Source of the DNA: Antedon mediterranea
Taxonomy: Eukaryota > Echinodermata > Crinoidea > Comatulida > Antedonidae
Length of the DNA stretch: 64,000 bases
NCBI RefSeq assembly: GCF_964355755.1
Contig: NC_092677.1
Span: 12,112,601-12,176,600 of the forward strand
Reading direction: 5' to 3'
A program made the position numbers and the translations under genes. Of this stretch, positions 44,439 through 54,836 are shown in pieces (position 1 is the stretch's first letter; every line of letters starts with the position of its first letter). The notes under the pieces are model-generated. The model was not told where the DNA came from. It saw only the letters and a program-made list of their open reading frames with translations, and searched no databases.

Positions 44439-47400
44439 AAAGGGGACTAGATGCCGCCTATAATCTGGCCCCCCATACTAAATACGACAATTTTAAGGCA
44501 AAATACTTAGGGAATTCAGATAATATTGATTTGTTACTTAACGACAGAAATTACGTAAAAGGAAACTTACCAGATGGTAGAAATGTTTTAACTTTATTTG
44601 ACAGTGGTTCAACTAGAACTATAATCTCACAATCGTACGTTAATTCCTCACTTTATTTATCGCGTTTAAAGCCAGTTAAAGTGAACACAACTAAATTTAG
44701 ATTAGGTAACGGTGACTTCTTATATGCCAACCACTTAGTGCAATTCGAATTATTTATCCAAGGACACAAATTTAAAATTTCAGCATTAATCGTTAAAAAT
44801 TTGACAGGTATTGACCTGATACTTGGAACCGAAACATTGTCTGAACTCGACGGTACTTTAAATTTTAAGGAAAACACATTTCGCATTAGACCAAAGATTT
44901 TTAGCTTTCGTCCAGTACACAAGATTTTTCTTAAACCCGGTGATACTAAAACAGTTAAATTAAAAGGAAGGGTTCCCGCCTTCGTACGCAATTCTGATGT
45001 TGTTCTACATGCAACCACCCATATTTCAAAACTTTGTCCATCAGATATGTTAGTAAAATTACATAGAGGAGAAACCAACATTGATATCACTAACAACACA
45101 AACAGAAACGTATCTCTAAATACACATCAACCTATCGCGAGCCTTCACTTAAGCAACCTTGTAACAGTTACTAACGACCTACCAATTGATAGAATAAAGT
45201 TGACCAATGACAACGCAAACAAGTACCCACATTTAGAACGTACAGACCCATTGCTAACTTTAACCGAGGAAGAAATAATTAGAAAACAAGTTGATTTAAC
45301 AGACAGCGTTTTAACACATAGAGAAAAAGAAGATTTGTATAAAACATTACAACAAAACAGAAACGCATTTTCACTTTATGGTGAACTATCTAGCGGCCCA
45401 AACTTCAAAGCTGACATACACCTCTCTAACGATGAACCATTTTTTATTCGCCCATACTTCGCGACAGACAAAGACAAACATGTTATTGAGGCCGAATTGA
45501 ACAAATTAGTCAAACTAGGAATCTTAGCAGTAGGACACCAATCGTATACTTCCCCTGTCCTTCTTGTTTCAAAGAAAAATTCAAAAGATAAAAGAGTTGT
45601 CACAGACTTTCGCTATCTAAATTCCAGGATAAAACGTATTAATCACCCATTCCCATTATTGGCCGAAACTTTGAAAACAATAGGTAACGCTAATGCACAG
45701 ATTCTTAGCGTAATTGATTTGAAATCAGCGTTCCACTGTGTACCATTAGCCGAACATGCCAAACAATATACAGGTATAGCTTCATATCATGGTGGAAAAC
45801 ATTATTATTATAAGAGATTAGCACAAGGATTAAACGTTTCACCAGGTATATTTCAAGCAAAGATTGACGAAATTTTAAATGAAATCCCAAATTCTAGAGA
45901 ATTCTGTATCGCCCATCATGATGATATTATTTTATTTAGCCAAGACAAATTTGCTCATAAGCAGCACCTTGTTTCCGTTTTACAAGCCCTACAATTAAAT
46001 GGTTTTAGAATTTGCCCAAAGAAATGTAAGTTATTCAAGAATAAAGTGCAATATATGGGACACACCATCCTGATTAATTCTTCAGGACACGCATGTATCA
46101 CACCATTAGGCGACAGGTGTGCAGCTATCCGAAATTTGCCAGTCCCACGAACCCATAAAGAAACTAAACGATTTATTGGTGCAGTAAATTATGTATCCCA
46201 TTTTTTCCCTCAAATACAATCAATTTTACGTCCGTTACACACACTCGCAAGCAAACGCCGAAAATTTTGTTGGTCTACTGAACACCAGAAAGCATTTGAC
46301 GAAATTAAACATTTAATGGTTAAACCACCAACTCTTCAAATGCCTAGAAAAGAAGGTAGATTTACGCTATATAGCGACACTTCAAGAACCGCAACAGGTT
46401 CATATTTAACACAAACAGTAAACGGTAAAGAACACATAATAGGTTATTATTCCAAAATCTTACCACAAGCCTGTCAACGATATAGCGTCACAGAACTAGA
46501 GTTATTTGGACTTTACATTAACGTTTCAGCATTTCGACATTTACTAAAGGGTTGCGAATTTGATGCATTCGTAGACCACTCAGCAATTGTACAAATTTGG
46601 AATTCAAAAGATCAGCCATGTACACCCCGTCTACAGAAACTAATATTACGATTGTCCGGATACATTTTCCAAATTGGTTATAAGAAAGGAACTGAATTAG
46701 TTTTAGCAGATTTCCTCTCCCGAGCCCCTCGTGATGACGATTCCGAAATTGATCAAGTTGTACCCATTGCATTTAATATTACAGAGACTGAATCCTTTAA
46801 CCCGATTACAAACACATCTACTAGCAGACCAGTAACAAGGTCATACGCCAAGAAAATGGGAATAAATATACCTGACCTACATAAACCCAAACCCAAACAA
46901 ACGCCTGTCATTAATCAAAACCCAGTGACAACAAACACGCGACCTACACCTCAACCTACCGCTACACCACAGATAATCACGAGACAACAAACAAACGCAC
47001 ATCGATCACCGCCTATCATAACGCCACCTATCGTAACACCACCCCCAATACGTAATGTAAACATTCGACAACCTCCAGAGGAACGACTAGTAGACAAAAG
47101 TAAGCAAAACAAAGATACTACACATCGAAACGTACCAGTTGAATTGTATACATCGCCCAAACCACTAGTACCAAACATAACTGAATTTAAGTCAGCACAC
47201 ATCCCAAAACAACAAGACTTATATAGATTAATGGATGTTATTCAAAGAAAGATAATTAGAGATTATAACCTCCCAGTAGATGTTAAACAATTACGTGTTG
47301 AACAAGAAACTTCACCATTTTTTAAGCCAGTTTACGATTATTTAGTTCATGATATCCTTCCAGCTGATAAGAAAGCAGCTCGTGCAGTTCAGAATAAGTC

Positions 47401-49144
47401 AGAGCAGTACATATTGTGCAACGGTTTACTATTCCGTTTATTTTTCCAAGATAAAGGTGGAGAATTTGTATTGCAATTAGCTGTTCCTGAAAACTTAGCA
47501 GAGACTGTTATTTCTCAGTATCACGACAATTTGTTAAGTAGCCACCAAGGTACGATGCGTACTTACCTTACTATTAGGAAATTGTTTTACATGCCTCTTA
47601 TGTTCGAGAAAGTCAACAATTATACCCAAGCGTGTCTTAGATGTCAACAATTTCGTCCCAAAACCGATAAATTACGTCCTTTACACGATCGAGTAACAGC
47701 AACTTACCGTCCCTTTCATACACTCAGTCTAGATTTTAAGAGTATGCCAACTTCACCTTCAGGTTTTAAACATATTATGGTAGTATGTGATGAGATAACT
47801 AGATTTTTGATTTGTGTACCTTTGAAATCCATTGATGCCGAAACAATTTGTGAAGCACTAATTCAAAAGGTCATCAGTATTTTTGGACCCCCATCTCGTC
47901 TTATTTCAGATGCAGCAACCTCCCTTACAGGAAAATTATTAACACTATTATGTAACACCCTTAATATTGATAGGAAAATCATCAGCGTCCACAATCACGG
48001 TAGTTTACAAGTTGAACGTCATATCCGCACCGTATCGGACCTGTTAAAGGTCAACCTTAACCAATTCGGAACAGATTGGGTTAGATTTGTATCAACAACA
48101 TGTTATGCCTATAACTCGTTTTCATCCCCACATCTAGGAAACCACTCCCCTTACGAATTAGTTTTTGGCCGCCAACCTCCAAGTTTGACCTCATTAGCAT
48201 TTAACCCTATTTCAGGATTGTCTCATTCCTATGAAGAATACTTTGAACATCTCAAGAAGAAATTTCAAAACATTTCACAGACAATGCTACAATTACAGCG
48301 AACACAACAAAACGTCCAAAACTCAAAGATTTCCCAACGCTTAGAAAAAAGTCCAATTTACTCAGTAGGACAACTCGTATATTTATACAAGCCAACATCA
48401 TCATCACTAACAGCAAATTCAAAGAAAATCGCCGCAGAATGGGTCGGACCATTAGTGATTCATGAAGTACTAGACAGAACACACTACATCCTAGCGACGA
48501 TTAAAGGAGAAATACTTCGCGACGTATTCAATTATAACAGACTGAAACCCTGTTTTATGAGAACACCCAAAGAACGCAAAAATTTTACACATCTCCAAAA
48601 ACTTAAACAATTGTTAAATGAACCCACTGATGATAATAACGAGAAAATCCAAAACACCATTAATGTAGTAAATGACGAAACCAATGTTGAATTTGTAGAC
48701 GAACATGATAGGACACCCACCCAATTGCAATCAGATACCCTTACACATCCAACTAAGATAGAACCCCTTAACTTGCAACCTTACATTGACTGTGTAGAGA
48801 ATAACATGGGATTAGCAGCCCCATTCCAAATGAAAGAGGAACAAATTAAGGAACAAACTAATCTAATTATGACAGCACCTAATGATTCAAGTATGACATT
48901 AAACCGAGGTAGATTTAAAGCAGGACATTTCCAAGTTTTAGTTTCGTATTCTAAACCGACTTCAGCCAAACGCAACACTGATAAAACAAAACACGAATCT
49001 AATGATCGCAAATTTTGGTGGAATATTGACAGATATAACGATACAGATAAATTGATTAAAGAGATCATTAAAGATAAACAGATACCGATAAGTGGATCGC
49101 CAAAACGATTCATAAAACGTTTGTATAATGCAACGAATTACTGA
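44420..49144 (+). CDS. pol: Pol polyprotein (PR-RT-RNase H-integrase)
   Basis: Open from 44420 to the stop at 49144, overlapping gag by 19 nt in the -1 frame; no obvious own ATG near the start. Order: aspartic protease (LFDSGSTRT); RT (VIDLKSAFHCVPL, LAQGLNVSPGIFQ, catalytic AHHDDIILFS at 45911-45940 in place of the usual Y-x-D-D); RNase H (LYSDTSRTATGSYL, TELELFGL, VDHSAI); Pro/Thr-rich tether (about 46800-47200); integrase zinc module (YHDNLLSSHQGT...CLRCQQ) and D-D-E core (LSLDFKSM, LISDAATS, HGSLQVERHI); GPY/F-like WVGPLVIHEV; then a ~170-residue C-terminal extension without a chromodomain motif. Protease-to-integrase order identifies the Ty3 superfamily. Confidence 0.93.
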   Translation, partial: PPAGFLKRGLDAAYNLAPHTKYDNFKAKYLGNSDNIDLLLNDRNYVKGNLPDGRNVLTLFDSGSTRTIISQSYVNSSLYLSRLKPVKVNTTKFRLGNGDFLYANHLVQFELFIQGHKFKISALIVKNLTGIDLILGTETLSELDGTLNFKENTFRIRPKIFSFRPVHKIFLKPGDTKTVKLKGRVPAFVRNSDVVLHATTHISKLCPSDMLVKLHRGETNIDITNNTNRNVSLNTHQPIASLHLSNLVTVTNDLPIDRIKLTNDNANKYPHLERTDPLLTLTEEEIIRKQVDLTDSVLTHREKEDLYKTLQQNRNAFSLYGELSSGPNFKADIHLSNDEPFFIRPYFATDKDKHVIEAELNKLVKLGILAVGHQSYTSPVLLVSKKNSKDKRVVTDFRYLNSRIKRINHPFPLLAETLKTIGNANAQILSVIDLKSAFHCVPLAEHAKQYTGIASYHGGKHYYYKRLAQGLNVSPGIFQAKIDEILNEIPNSREFCIAHHDDIILFSQDKFAHKQHLVSVLQALQLNGFRICPKKCKLFKNKVQYMGHTILINSSGHACITPLGDRCAAIRNLPVPRTHKETKRFIGAVNYVSHFFPQIQSILRPLHTLASKRRKFCWSTEHQKAFDEIKHLMVKPPTLQMPRKEGRFTLYSDTSRTATGSYLTQTVNGKEHIIGYYSKILPQACQRYSVTELELFGLYINVSAFRHLLKGCEFDAFVDHSAIVQIWNSKDQPCTPRLQKLILRLSGYIFQIGYKKGTELVLADFLSRAPRDDDSEIDQVVPIAFNITETESFNPITNTSTSRPVTRSYAKKMGINIPDLHKPKPKQTPVINQNPVTTNTRPTPQPTATPQIITRQQTNAHRSPPIITPPIVTPPPIRNVNIRQPPEERLVDKSKQNKDTTHRNVPVELYTSPKPLVPNITEFKSAHIPKQQDLYRLMDVIQRKIIRDYNLPVDVKQLRVEQETSPFFKPVYDYLVHDILPADKKAARAVQNKSEQYILCNGLLFRLFFQDKGGEFVLQLAVPENLAETVISQYHDNLLSSHQGTMRTYLTIRKLFYMPLMFEKVNNYTQACLRCQQFRPKTDKLRPLHDRVTATYRPFHTLSLDFKSMPTSPSGFKHIMVVCDEITRFLICVPLKSIDAETICEALIQKVISIFGPPSRLISDAATSLTGKLLTLLCNTLNIDRKIISVHNHGSLQVERHIRTVSDLLKVNLNQFGTDWVRFVSTTCYAYNSFSSPHLGNHSPYELVFGRQPPSLTSLAFNPISGLSHSYEEYFEHLKKKFQNISQTMLQLQRTQQNVQNSKISQRLEKSPIYSVGQLVYLYKPTSSSLTANSKKIAAEWVGPLVIHEVLDRTHYILATIKGEILRDVFNYNRLKPCFMRTPKERKNFTHLQKLKQLLNEPTDDNNEKIQNTINVVNDETNVEFVDEHDRTPTQLQSDTLTHPTKIEPLNLQPYIDCVENNMGLAAPFQMKEEQIKEQTNLIMTAPNDSSMTLNRGRFKAGHFQVLVSYSKPTSAKRNTDKTKHESNDRKFWWNIDRYNDTDKLIKEIIKDKQIPISGSPKRFIKRLYNATNY

Positions 49145-50079
49145 TTTAATTTTTTTTGCAAGATTATTTTTAAATTACGACATTTGCTAAATTAATGATA
49201 GCATAGTCTACGTATTTTTGATGAGATTTGTTTAATAATGATGTGATTTCAGTTAAAAGAGAATTGAATTTATGTTTAAGTATTGATTTTGTAACGAGTT
49301 TGATAAAGATTAATTTTGAATTTTGAATGATCGATATATTGAGATATTGAAAAGAACGACAATCATTTTGTAACAAATATTTTGTTGAACCTTTGAGTCG
49401 TTAATCTCAAGCATTAATTAATTGATATACAATAACAGGAGATTTTCTTAGTACTTTTAATTTTAATATTTTTTAAATTGAGTACAAAAGTCAAATTTGT
49501 CGATTGATTGAAATCGTAATTACCTGTGAATATAAATGCTTAAATCGATAAAGTTGTGACGATAATGATATATTGTGGATAAGTTTGTGTCAACGGGACA
49601 CACACATTTGTTTCTTTAAAGTTTTAAGTGATTGAGTTTGATATTTTGATTTTAGGCTAATCAGCCACAGTTTCTTGAATTTTATGTTTCGATTTGATTG
49701 ATTTATATTTGAAGGCCATTAGAACGCGATAAGTTGTCGCGCTATTTGATATATATTCATTGTACATATTCTTTAAGTTCTTTAAATTTGACCAATTGAC
49801 GTTTGATTAACGCTCGAGGGAGGAGTAGAGCCAATTACGAGCTATATATATAAACAACCGGATGGGCAGACTATAAATAAGTCGCACGAGCGTATCAAAT
49901 ATACAGTATTTACTGTCGAATTATAAGTTAATTTACTTTTGTGAGATTGTTATAATAGTTGAACTTGAAATTTTATTGTTTGAGTTTTATATCGTTTATT
50001 TAGTTTAATATTGTTTATTTTAAATACATTTTAATTTTATTTATCTTAATTTTAGTCAATTCCCAAATTTCCCCCTAAA
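49145..50079 (+). other. Non-coding spacer between pol and ORF3
   Basis: 935 bp without a long plus-strand frame. Holds TATA-like gctatatatataaac at about 49843-49856 and a pyrimidine-rich run ending cttaattttag at 50055, just before the ORF3 ATG. May provide either an internal promoter or a splice acceptor for ORF3. Confidence 0.4.
50044..50055 (+). promoter_or_regulatory. Putative 3' splice site ahead of ORF3
   Basis: T-rich tcttaattttag|tcaatt lies 24 nt before the ORF3 ATG, the layout used for env messages. Matches the leader donor at 43361. Confidence 0.4.
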
Positions 50080-50955
50080 ATGGAATCCGAAAAGCTTGAC
50101 GTTACACAGTTATGCTTAAAACACAAAATTCAAATGACGCCCCTGTCCACAGAATGTGCCCTTATAAAGAAGATAATCCTTTACCAAAGCGAACAAAACG
50201 TAATTCTCCATATTACCAAAATGATGCCATTTACTTTAGATTCCTTGAAAAGAGTTTTATTATTCCTTTGCGACATCCGTCCAGCAGACCAACTGACAAA
50301 CCTCAAATTAAATACCCTTTTACACATTGGCAGTTATTTATGTTGTTTCGACAAAATGTCCTCCCCCATTATAGACTACATTTGGAAGCATAAGAGTGAA
50401 CCAGCCCTACTTGACTTTTCCACAATCGACCTTTCCATTAATCTAGACGGCATCGCCACTTGTATACCAAACACACATGAATTTCACAGACAACATATTT
50501 ATTCTATGACCCTCCTGCTCTTAGCAATTACAAAAGACATCAAAGCCCCACAATGCACAACATTTTTTTCAAGAGTCCGACAACAAACAGGCATCATACC
50601 CCAAGACGAATTAAAACCTAGCGAACACTCACCATTTGGATATGTTGTAACTAAATATAAGAAAAAACTATATTCGCACATTCGTAACATGCAGTACCTG
50701 GAAAATAAATACCAAGATACCCCCTGCCAAATTTGTCAATGTAACCCCGAAATTAAAAACTTTCATACTGATTGTACAATCAACAAATGCTGCGGAACAT
50801 TGTTTCACAAAAATTGCCAACAAATAAACAAGAAATACCAATGCTTGAATTGCGGTATGGTATATTTGAATGAGATGCCTTACACTGCTACCTACATGTT
50901 GGACGACGGCACACTGTGGACTACATCCCATTATTATCGATTATTATATGATTGA
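50080..50955 (+). CDS. ORF3: accessory protein with C4HC3-type cysteine cluster
   Basis: 291 codons, uninterrupted, in the position of env. No signal peptide or membrane segment is evident, so it is not an envelope protein. Residues 1-200 look helical and resemble no family I recognise. At residues 216-258 the cysteines and histidine are spaced C-x2-C-x12-C-x4-C-C-x4-H-x2-C-x8-C-x2-C (CQIC ... CCGTLFHKNC ... CLNCG), like a PHD or RING-type zinc fold. A ~33-residue Tyr/Thr-rich tail follows. Its intact state beside intact gag and pol suggests selection or recent origin. Possible roles such as ubiquitin ligase or chromatin binding are guesses. Confidence 0.75.
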   Translation: MESEKLDVTQLCLKHKIQMTPLSTECALIKKIILYQSEQNVILHITKMMPFTLDSLKRVLLFLCDIRPADQLTNLKLNTLLHIGSYLCCFDKMSSPIIDYIWKHKSEPALLDFSTIDLSINLDGIATCIPNTHEFHRQHIYSMTLLLLAITKDIKAPQCTTFFSRVRQQTGIIPQDELKPSEHSPFGYVVTKYKKKLYSHIRNMQYLENKYQDTPCQICQCNPEIKNFHTDCTINKCCGTLFHKNCQQINKKYQCLNCGMVYLNEMPYTATYMLDDGTLWTTSHYYRLLYD

Positions 50956-51406
50956 TTTCAATTTATCCTTTATCAATTTTTTTTCTATTTCAAATAATTA
51001 ACGAGAGTCGACTTCTTGACCGATGTTTTTTAGGGAAACCCAACCGTTGTGATGTTTATATTTCGGTAATCCGAGTGTAGCATGCCTCCAAAGCAACGGA
51101 CCCACAATTATGTCGATCTTGAAGAACACTTTTGTTTTTTTTATATACATTTTTTGTTTCAAATTTTATATAAATTCCGGAATTTTTATACCAAATTCAT
51201 TTTTAATTTTATTTTTTTTAAGAGAGAGAAGAGAGAGAGTGAAAGTGATAAGGTTACACTTCAGAGTCAATGGTTTTGGCTAACTCAATTTTTGCATATA
51301 TGTATAATGTTTTTTTTCTTTTATATAACTTTAATTTTGCATGCCACTATTATAACCATTTTTATATGTTAAATAGATTAGAAAAAAAAAAAGGGAAACA
51401 GAGGGA

Positions 51407-51989
51407 TGTGATATAATGATATACTTTTATATTTAAGAAATTGACCTTTGTATCGGAATTCAAATAGGTTCACAAACTTGACCCAGAAAGTCCAAAGGAG
51501 AGTTTGTCCAGATGTTTTAATGACCATTTAGTTTATAATAGAATCCCTAAAGAAAACACTTAGCTTAATTTTGTGACTTTCCCATCGTTAAACCAGGAGT
51601 GATCGACACTATTTAAGTACAGATTTGACAGTGTCATCCATCACAGAAATACCTTATTATACCGTTAATCACTCCCACTTAAACACCCCTGGATCAACTT
51701 AGGACCAATCGTTACCCTCACAGATGATGTAATGACATTATGCAAATGAACCGAGCCAATATACTCCCAAGTTTCAGAAGGGCCCAGACACACCTCACAG
51801 CCACTTCTCCAGAAGCAGACTAACACACTTCACACCTCACCGACAGCATCATTGATTGTCCGTTCCTTATCTATACTTATAGTTGTATATTGTACTGAAG
51901 TATTATACTGAATAAACAATATAGTGTTACGACAGTCAAGCGAGTTAGAGTCTTTCATTAGTACCTCAACAACCCAACATTATATTACA
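51407..51989 (+). repeat. 3' LTR
   Basis: 583 bp, identical by eye to 42223-42805, poly(A) signal at 51911-51916. Preceded by the polypurine tract gaaaaaaaaaaagggaaaca. Confidence 0.92.
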
Positions 51990-52149
51990 ATAATCAACAG
52001 GATTTTGTAAGTTTTTATTGATTGATTGTTTTTATAATTATACTATGGTATATAGTATTAAGTATACTTACTTATAGGGCTCCAAGCTATATGAAAAAAA
52101 TAATGAATAGATTTATATAAATTAAGTAACATTTTATTTTTTAAACATC

Positions 52150-52349
52150 ATATTAGAAAGCTTTTGCACGAGCATGTAAACTTTGTTGCTATTTCCCAAC
52201 ATGCAAGCTCCACCCACTTTGTAAACAAATCGATCTGGGTGTGCGCAGGTATTACGAAAAACCTTAGCTATGTGCGTTGAGAACCTTACTTCTGAAAAAG
52301 GGCGTCAATAAAAAGGTTTAACTAAAGGGTATTGAAACATGGAAGAATC
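52150..52349. repeat. Dispersed ~200-bp repeat
   Basis: Shares tttcccaacatgcaa, actttgtaaacaaat and gaaacatggaagaat with 10741-10955. Ends ~30 bp before the FN3 donor at 52379. Confidence 0.5.
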
Positions 52350-52379
52350 ATACATAGCTTTACAATCAAAACAACTTAC

Positions 52380-52652
52380 AAGCTTCATTAAAAGCCCATT
52401 GGCTTAGATTTCCATACACGAGTTTGTATTTCGCAATCCATTTTCCCACTAGTACTGAAAACCTGGGATGCAATTCAGGATGCCATTGAGAAATGTTAAA
52501 ATTACTGTCAGTTGTCTGTCCAATGACAGCATAATTGTTAGACTCAAACAAAGAAACCACAATTCGGTAAATAACTGCAGGGCCATTTGTAATATCTTCA
52601 TTGTACCAATTTAGACTGTCTTCGGTGATTGTTGGACTTGCGGTTGGAATCT
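52380..52652 (-). CDS. Gene B exon: fibronectin type III domain
   Basis: 273 nt, phase 1-1, 91 residues: PTASPTITEDSLNWYNE, VIYRIVVSLFES, FSVLVGKWIAKYKLVY. Paralogue of 38526-38804 in the duplicated lectin-FN3 block. Confidence 0.65.
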
Positions 52653-52850
52653 CTAAAAAAAGTATTTAAACTATTTAAAAACATTCATTCATTACTACTT
52701 ACTGTGTTTATTGAACCAGCAAGCACTTTTTTTTATTATAGGAAGAGGCTCAGCTTGTTGATACTATACAATATTGGATACCTTGTTGCTTGATCATAAC
52801 AAAAATATTACACCCAAAGTGGTCTAAACCTTTTTAAAAAGAATTTTTAC

Positions 52851-52889
52851 CATTGTGTTCATCATGTAAAAGATTGTCTTCATTGTAAT
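52851..52889 (-). CDS. Gene B linker microexon (13 aa)
   Basis: 39 nt, phase 1-1: acidic (x)YNEDNLLHDEHN(G). Acceptor TTTCTTACAG, donor GTAAAA. Confidence 0.5.
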
Positions 52890-53052
52890 CTGTAAGAAAT
52901 TATTAAAAATGAAGTACAGAAGGAAACAACAAAGCAGGGTTTTAAAATGGATAACATACTGTGATTACTGTATGACGGGAATAAGCTAAATTAAAACTTT
53001 GGTAAATATATTGTTAAGGCAATTGTAAAGTATAATCACACAATCACTATTG

Positions 53053-53180
53053 CTTCTTACTCTATCAAACTAGTTTGACAAAAAAAAGATGTGCCCAAAT
53101 ATGGTAGCGACCTCATTGTGTCCATATATGGGCACATCACATTATTTTGTCACATAAAATTTTAATAGTTTAGACAGAGA
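53053..53180. repeat. MITE copy
   Basis: Left tactctatcaaactagtttg, internal caaatatggtag, right TIR decayed (taatagtttagacagag). Confidence 0.55.
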
Positions 53181-53933
53181 TTTGGTTTATTCAGAAGGAT
53201 TTTTTGTAGTATAGCACCACCTATTTGAACAAAAAATAATAATTCACCACAATTCTTGACAATTGATTTAAAAACCCAGAACATAACAATGTCATAGTTA
53301 CCAACCGTCTCGCATTGTGCGGGACGGTCCCACATTTTTAAGTTATTTTTAATGAAACACATGCATGACCGCATTTTTGTCACGCAATTAGCAGAGGTAT
53401 ATGCATCATTGTTCTCACAATTGAGAGGAAAATGCATTCAAATTAATTGGTATATTTAAAAAGTATAGAAAATTATGCGAGTATTTTATTATTATTATTT
53501 TTTTTTTTTTTTTTTTATTATATTCATATTATACCACCACATACTGTATATCAACAAAAATATTAATTTTTTTCCGTTATCGCTCGCCGTGACGAAGGAT
53601 GGGCCGATAGCAGGCATGTGACAATCAAGATTACTAATTGCCATTGGTCAGTGGATCAGTTCAATTTTTACCCTCCAAAAACAGAAATTTATAAATAAAA
53701 TAAATTCAAGAATCAGCATGAAAATAATGTTGAATTACAAATTACAAGTATAGACTCAAATTAGGTTTTAAAATAATGCATGTACTAATGCTACAGTGTA
53801 GTCTGTTCCACATTTCAAATCTTTCGAAATACAAAACTGTATCATGTTAAATTAAAATGTGCCCCTTTTTGAGCTATGATCATAAACTGACCTATATCAT
53901 AAAAAAACAAATTAAAATAAAGTTTCTTCTTAC

Positions 53934-54047
53934 GTATTTCGCAGCAGAAAGCAGATTGAGTATCAGTACATGAAACATCAGTCCAATGTCCATCGGTAAC
54001 AGATAGCCTAGTACAACGTTGTCTATAGCCATCACTAGGAAACAAAT
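53934..54047 (-). CDS. Gene B exon: CLECT 2, C-terminal half
   Basis: 114 nt, phase 1-1: FPSDGYRQRCTRLSVTDGHW, TDVSC, SAFCCEI. Natural continuation of 55090-55353, but two WxxW exons lie in between. Confidence 0.85.
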
Positions 54048-54309
54048 CTGAAAGATCACAAAGGGTAAAGGCCTTAACTCCCTATTTTGTTCTGTTCTCA
54101 AAGACAATTAATTCAGCAACAGAATGATGCCGGGCTAGGCCTATAGCTAGCACACGTTACTGCTGTTTACCAGCTGGTCCTACAAAAGTAAGCCAAAATA
54201 GGTCTCTACGATAGGATATTTAAGTAATTCTATTAATTATGTAGTGTCACTAGTTTTAATTGCCATAGACCTTTATGTCATTTTAACTAAAGTTGTTTTA
54301 ATTCGTATA

Positions 54310-54403
54310 ATGGTTTTATACATGTATGTACTGCGTCTATAAGCAATCATTGATTGGATATATGGCGCCTTATAAATGCTTTGATTATTATTATTATTTT
54401 TTT
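54310..54403 (+). repeat. LINE 3' tail
   Basis: atatatggcgccttataaat then gctttgattattattattat, a CR1/L2-like 3' UTR end with a (TTA)n tail. Confidence 0.4.
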
Positions 54404-54442
54404 TACAAAACGTCCAGAATTACTGAAAAGTTAAACACTAAC

Positions 54443-54623
54443 CTGGACATATGAAGCGAACTTTATAGTCACTACATATGTTGTCGCTTTGCTTTGCATT
54501 TGTACAACCAAGACCAAATTTAGTGTTGCAAGTGATGGTTTCTCCAGTAGTAGTGTAAAGTTGACCATCAACAGTTTCACATTCAATGTCTGTTGGATGC
54601 TTACACATTTGACCAGGGTTCCC
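54443..54623 (-). CDS. Gene B exon: WxxW domain, second part
   Basis: 181 nt, phase 0 to 1: GNPGQMCKHPTDIECETVDG ... TCNTKFGLGCTNAKQ ... CSDYKVRFICP. The C-x-x-P, G-L-x-C-x-N and C-x-D-Y-x-V-R-x-x-C pattern is that of the Mucin2_WxxW/CILP module. Confidence 0.8.
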
Positions 54624-54836
54624 CTAAAAGAGGGATTTAACATTATACACATTATATTATATACTTTTATTTTGTATTAAATGTACATTTTCAGAACTTG
54701 TTTTTTATTTTGTTAAAGTCAAATGGCATATCATTTTCTATAATTTATAAATATAATTCATTTCTAAAAAAGTATTGGCAACGTATGATAAAGTAATTGA
54801 AAATAAAACATGCACATACTGTTAATCATTACTTAC

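Larger units (their letters stand above)
42223..51989 (+). mobile_element. Ty3-type LTR retrotransposon with an extra third ORF
   Basis: 9767 bp, 583-bp LTRs that look identical, TG...CA ends and a 4-bp target duplication ATAA (42219-42222 and 51990-51993). Primer-binding-site-like TGG follows the left LTR at 42806. A purine tract (about 51380-51406) precedes the right LTR. Order is gag, PR-RT-RNase H-IN, then ORF3. A 5' splice signal GGTAAGT at 43361 and an acceptor at 50055 suggest a spliced ORF3 message. It is antisense to gene B in an intron. Identical LTRs and intact ORFs indicate very recent insertion. Confidence 0.92.

Noticed and set aside
51082-51372. 96-codon frame after ORF3 in the retrotransposon
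   Set aside because: Phe/Ile-rich low-complexity translation of T-rich sequence before the polypurine tract; no motif supports it.
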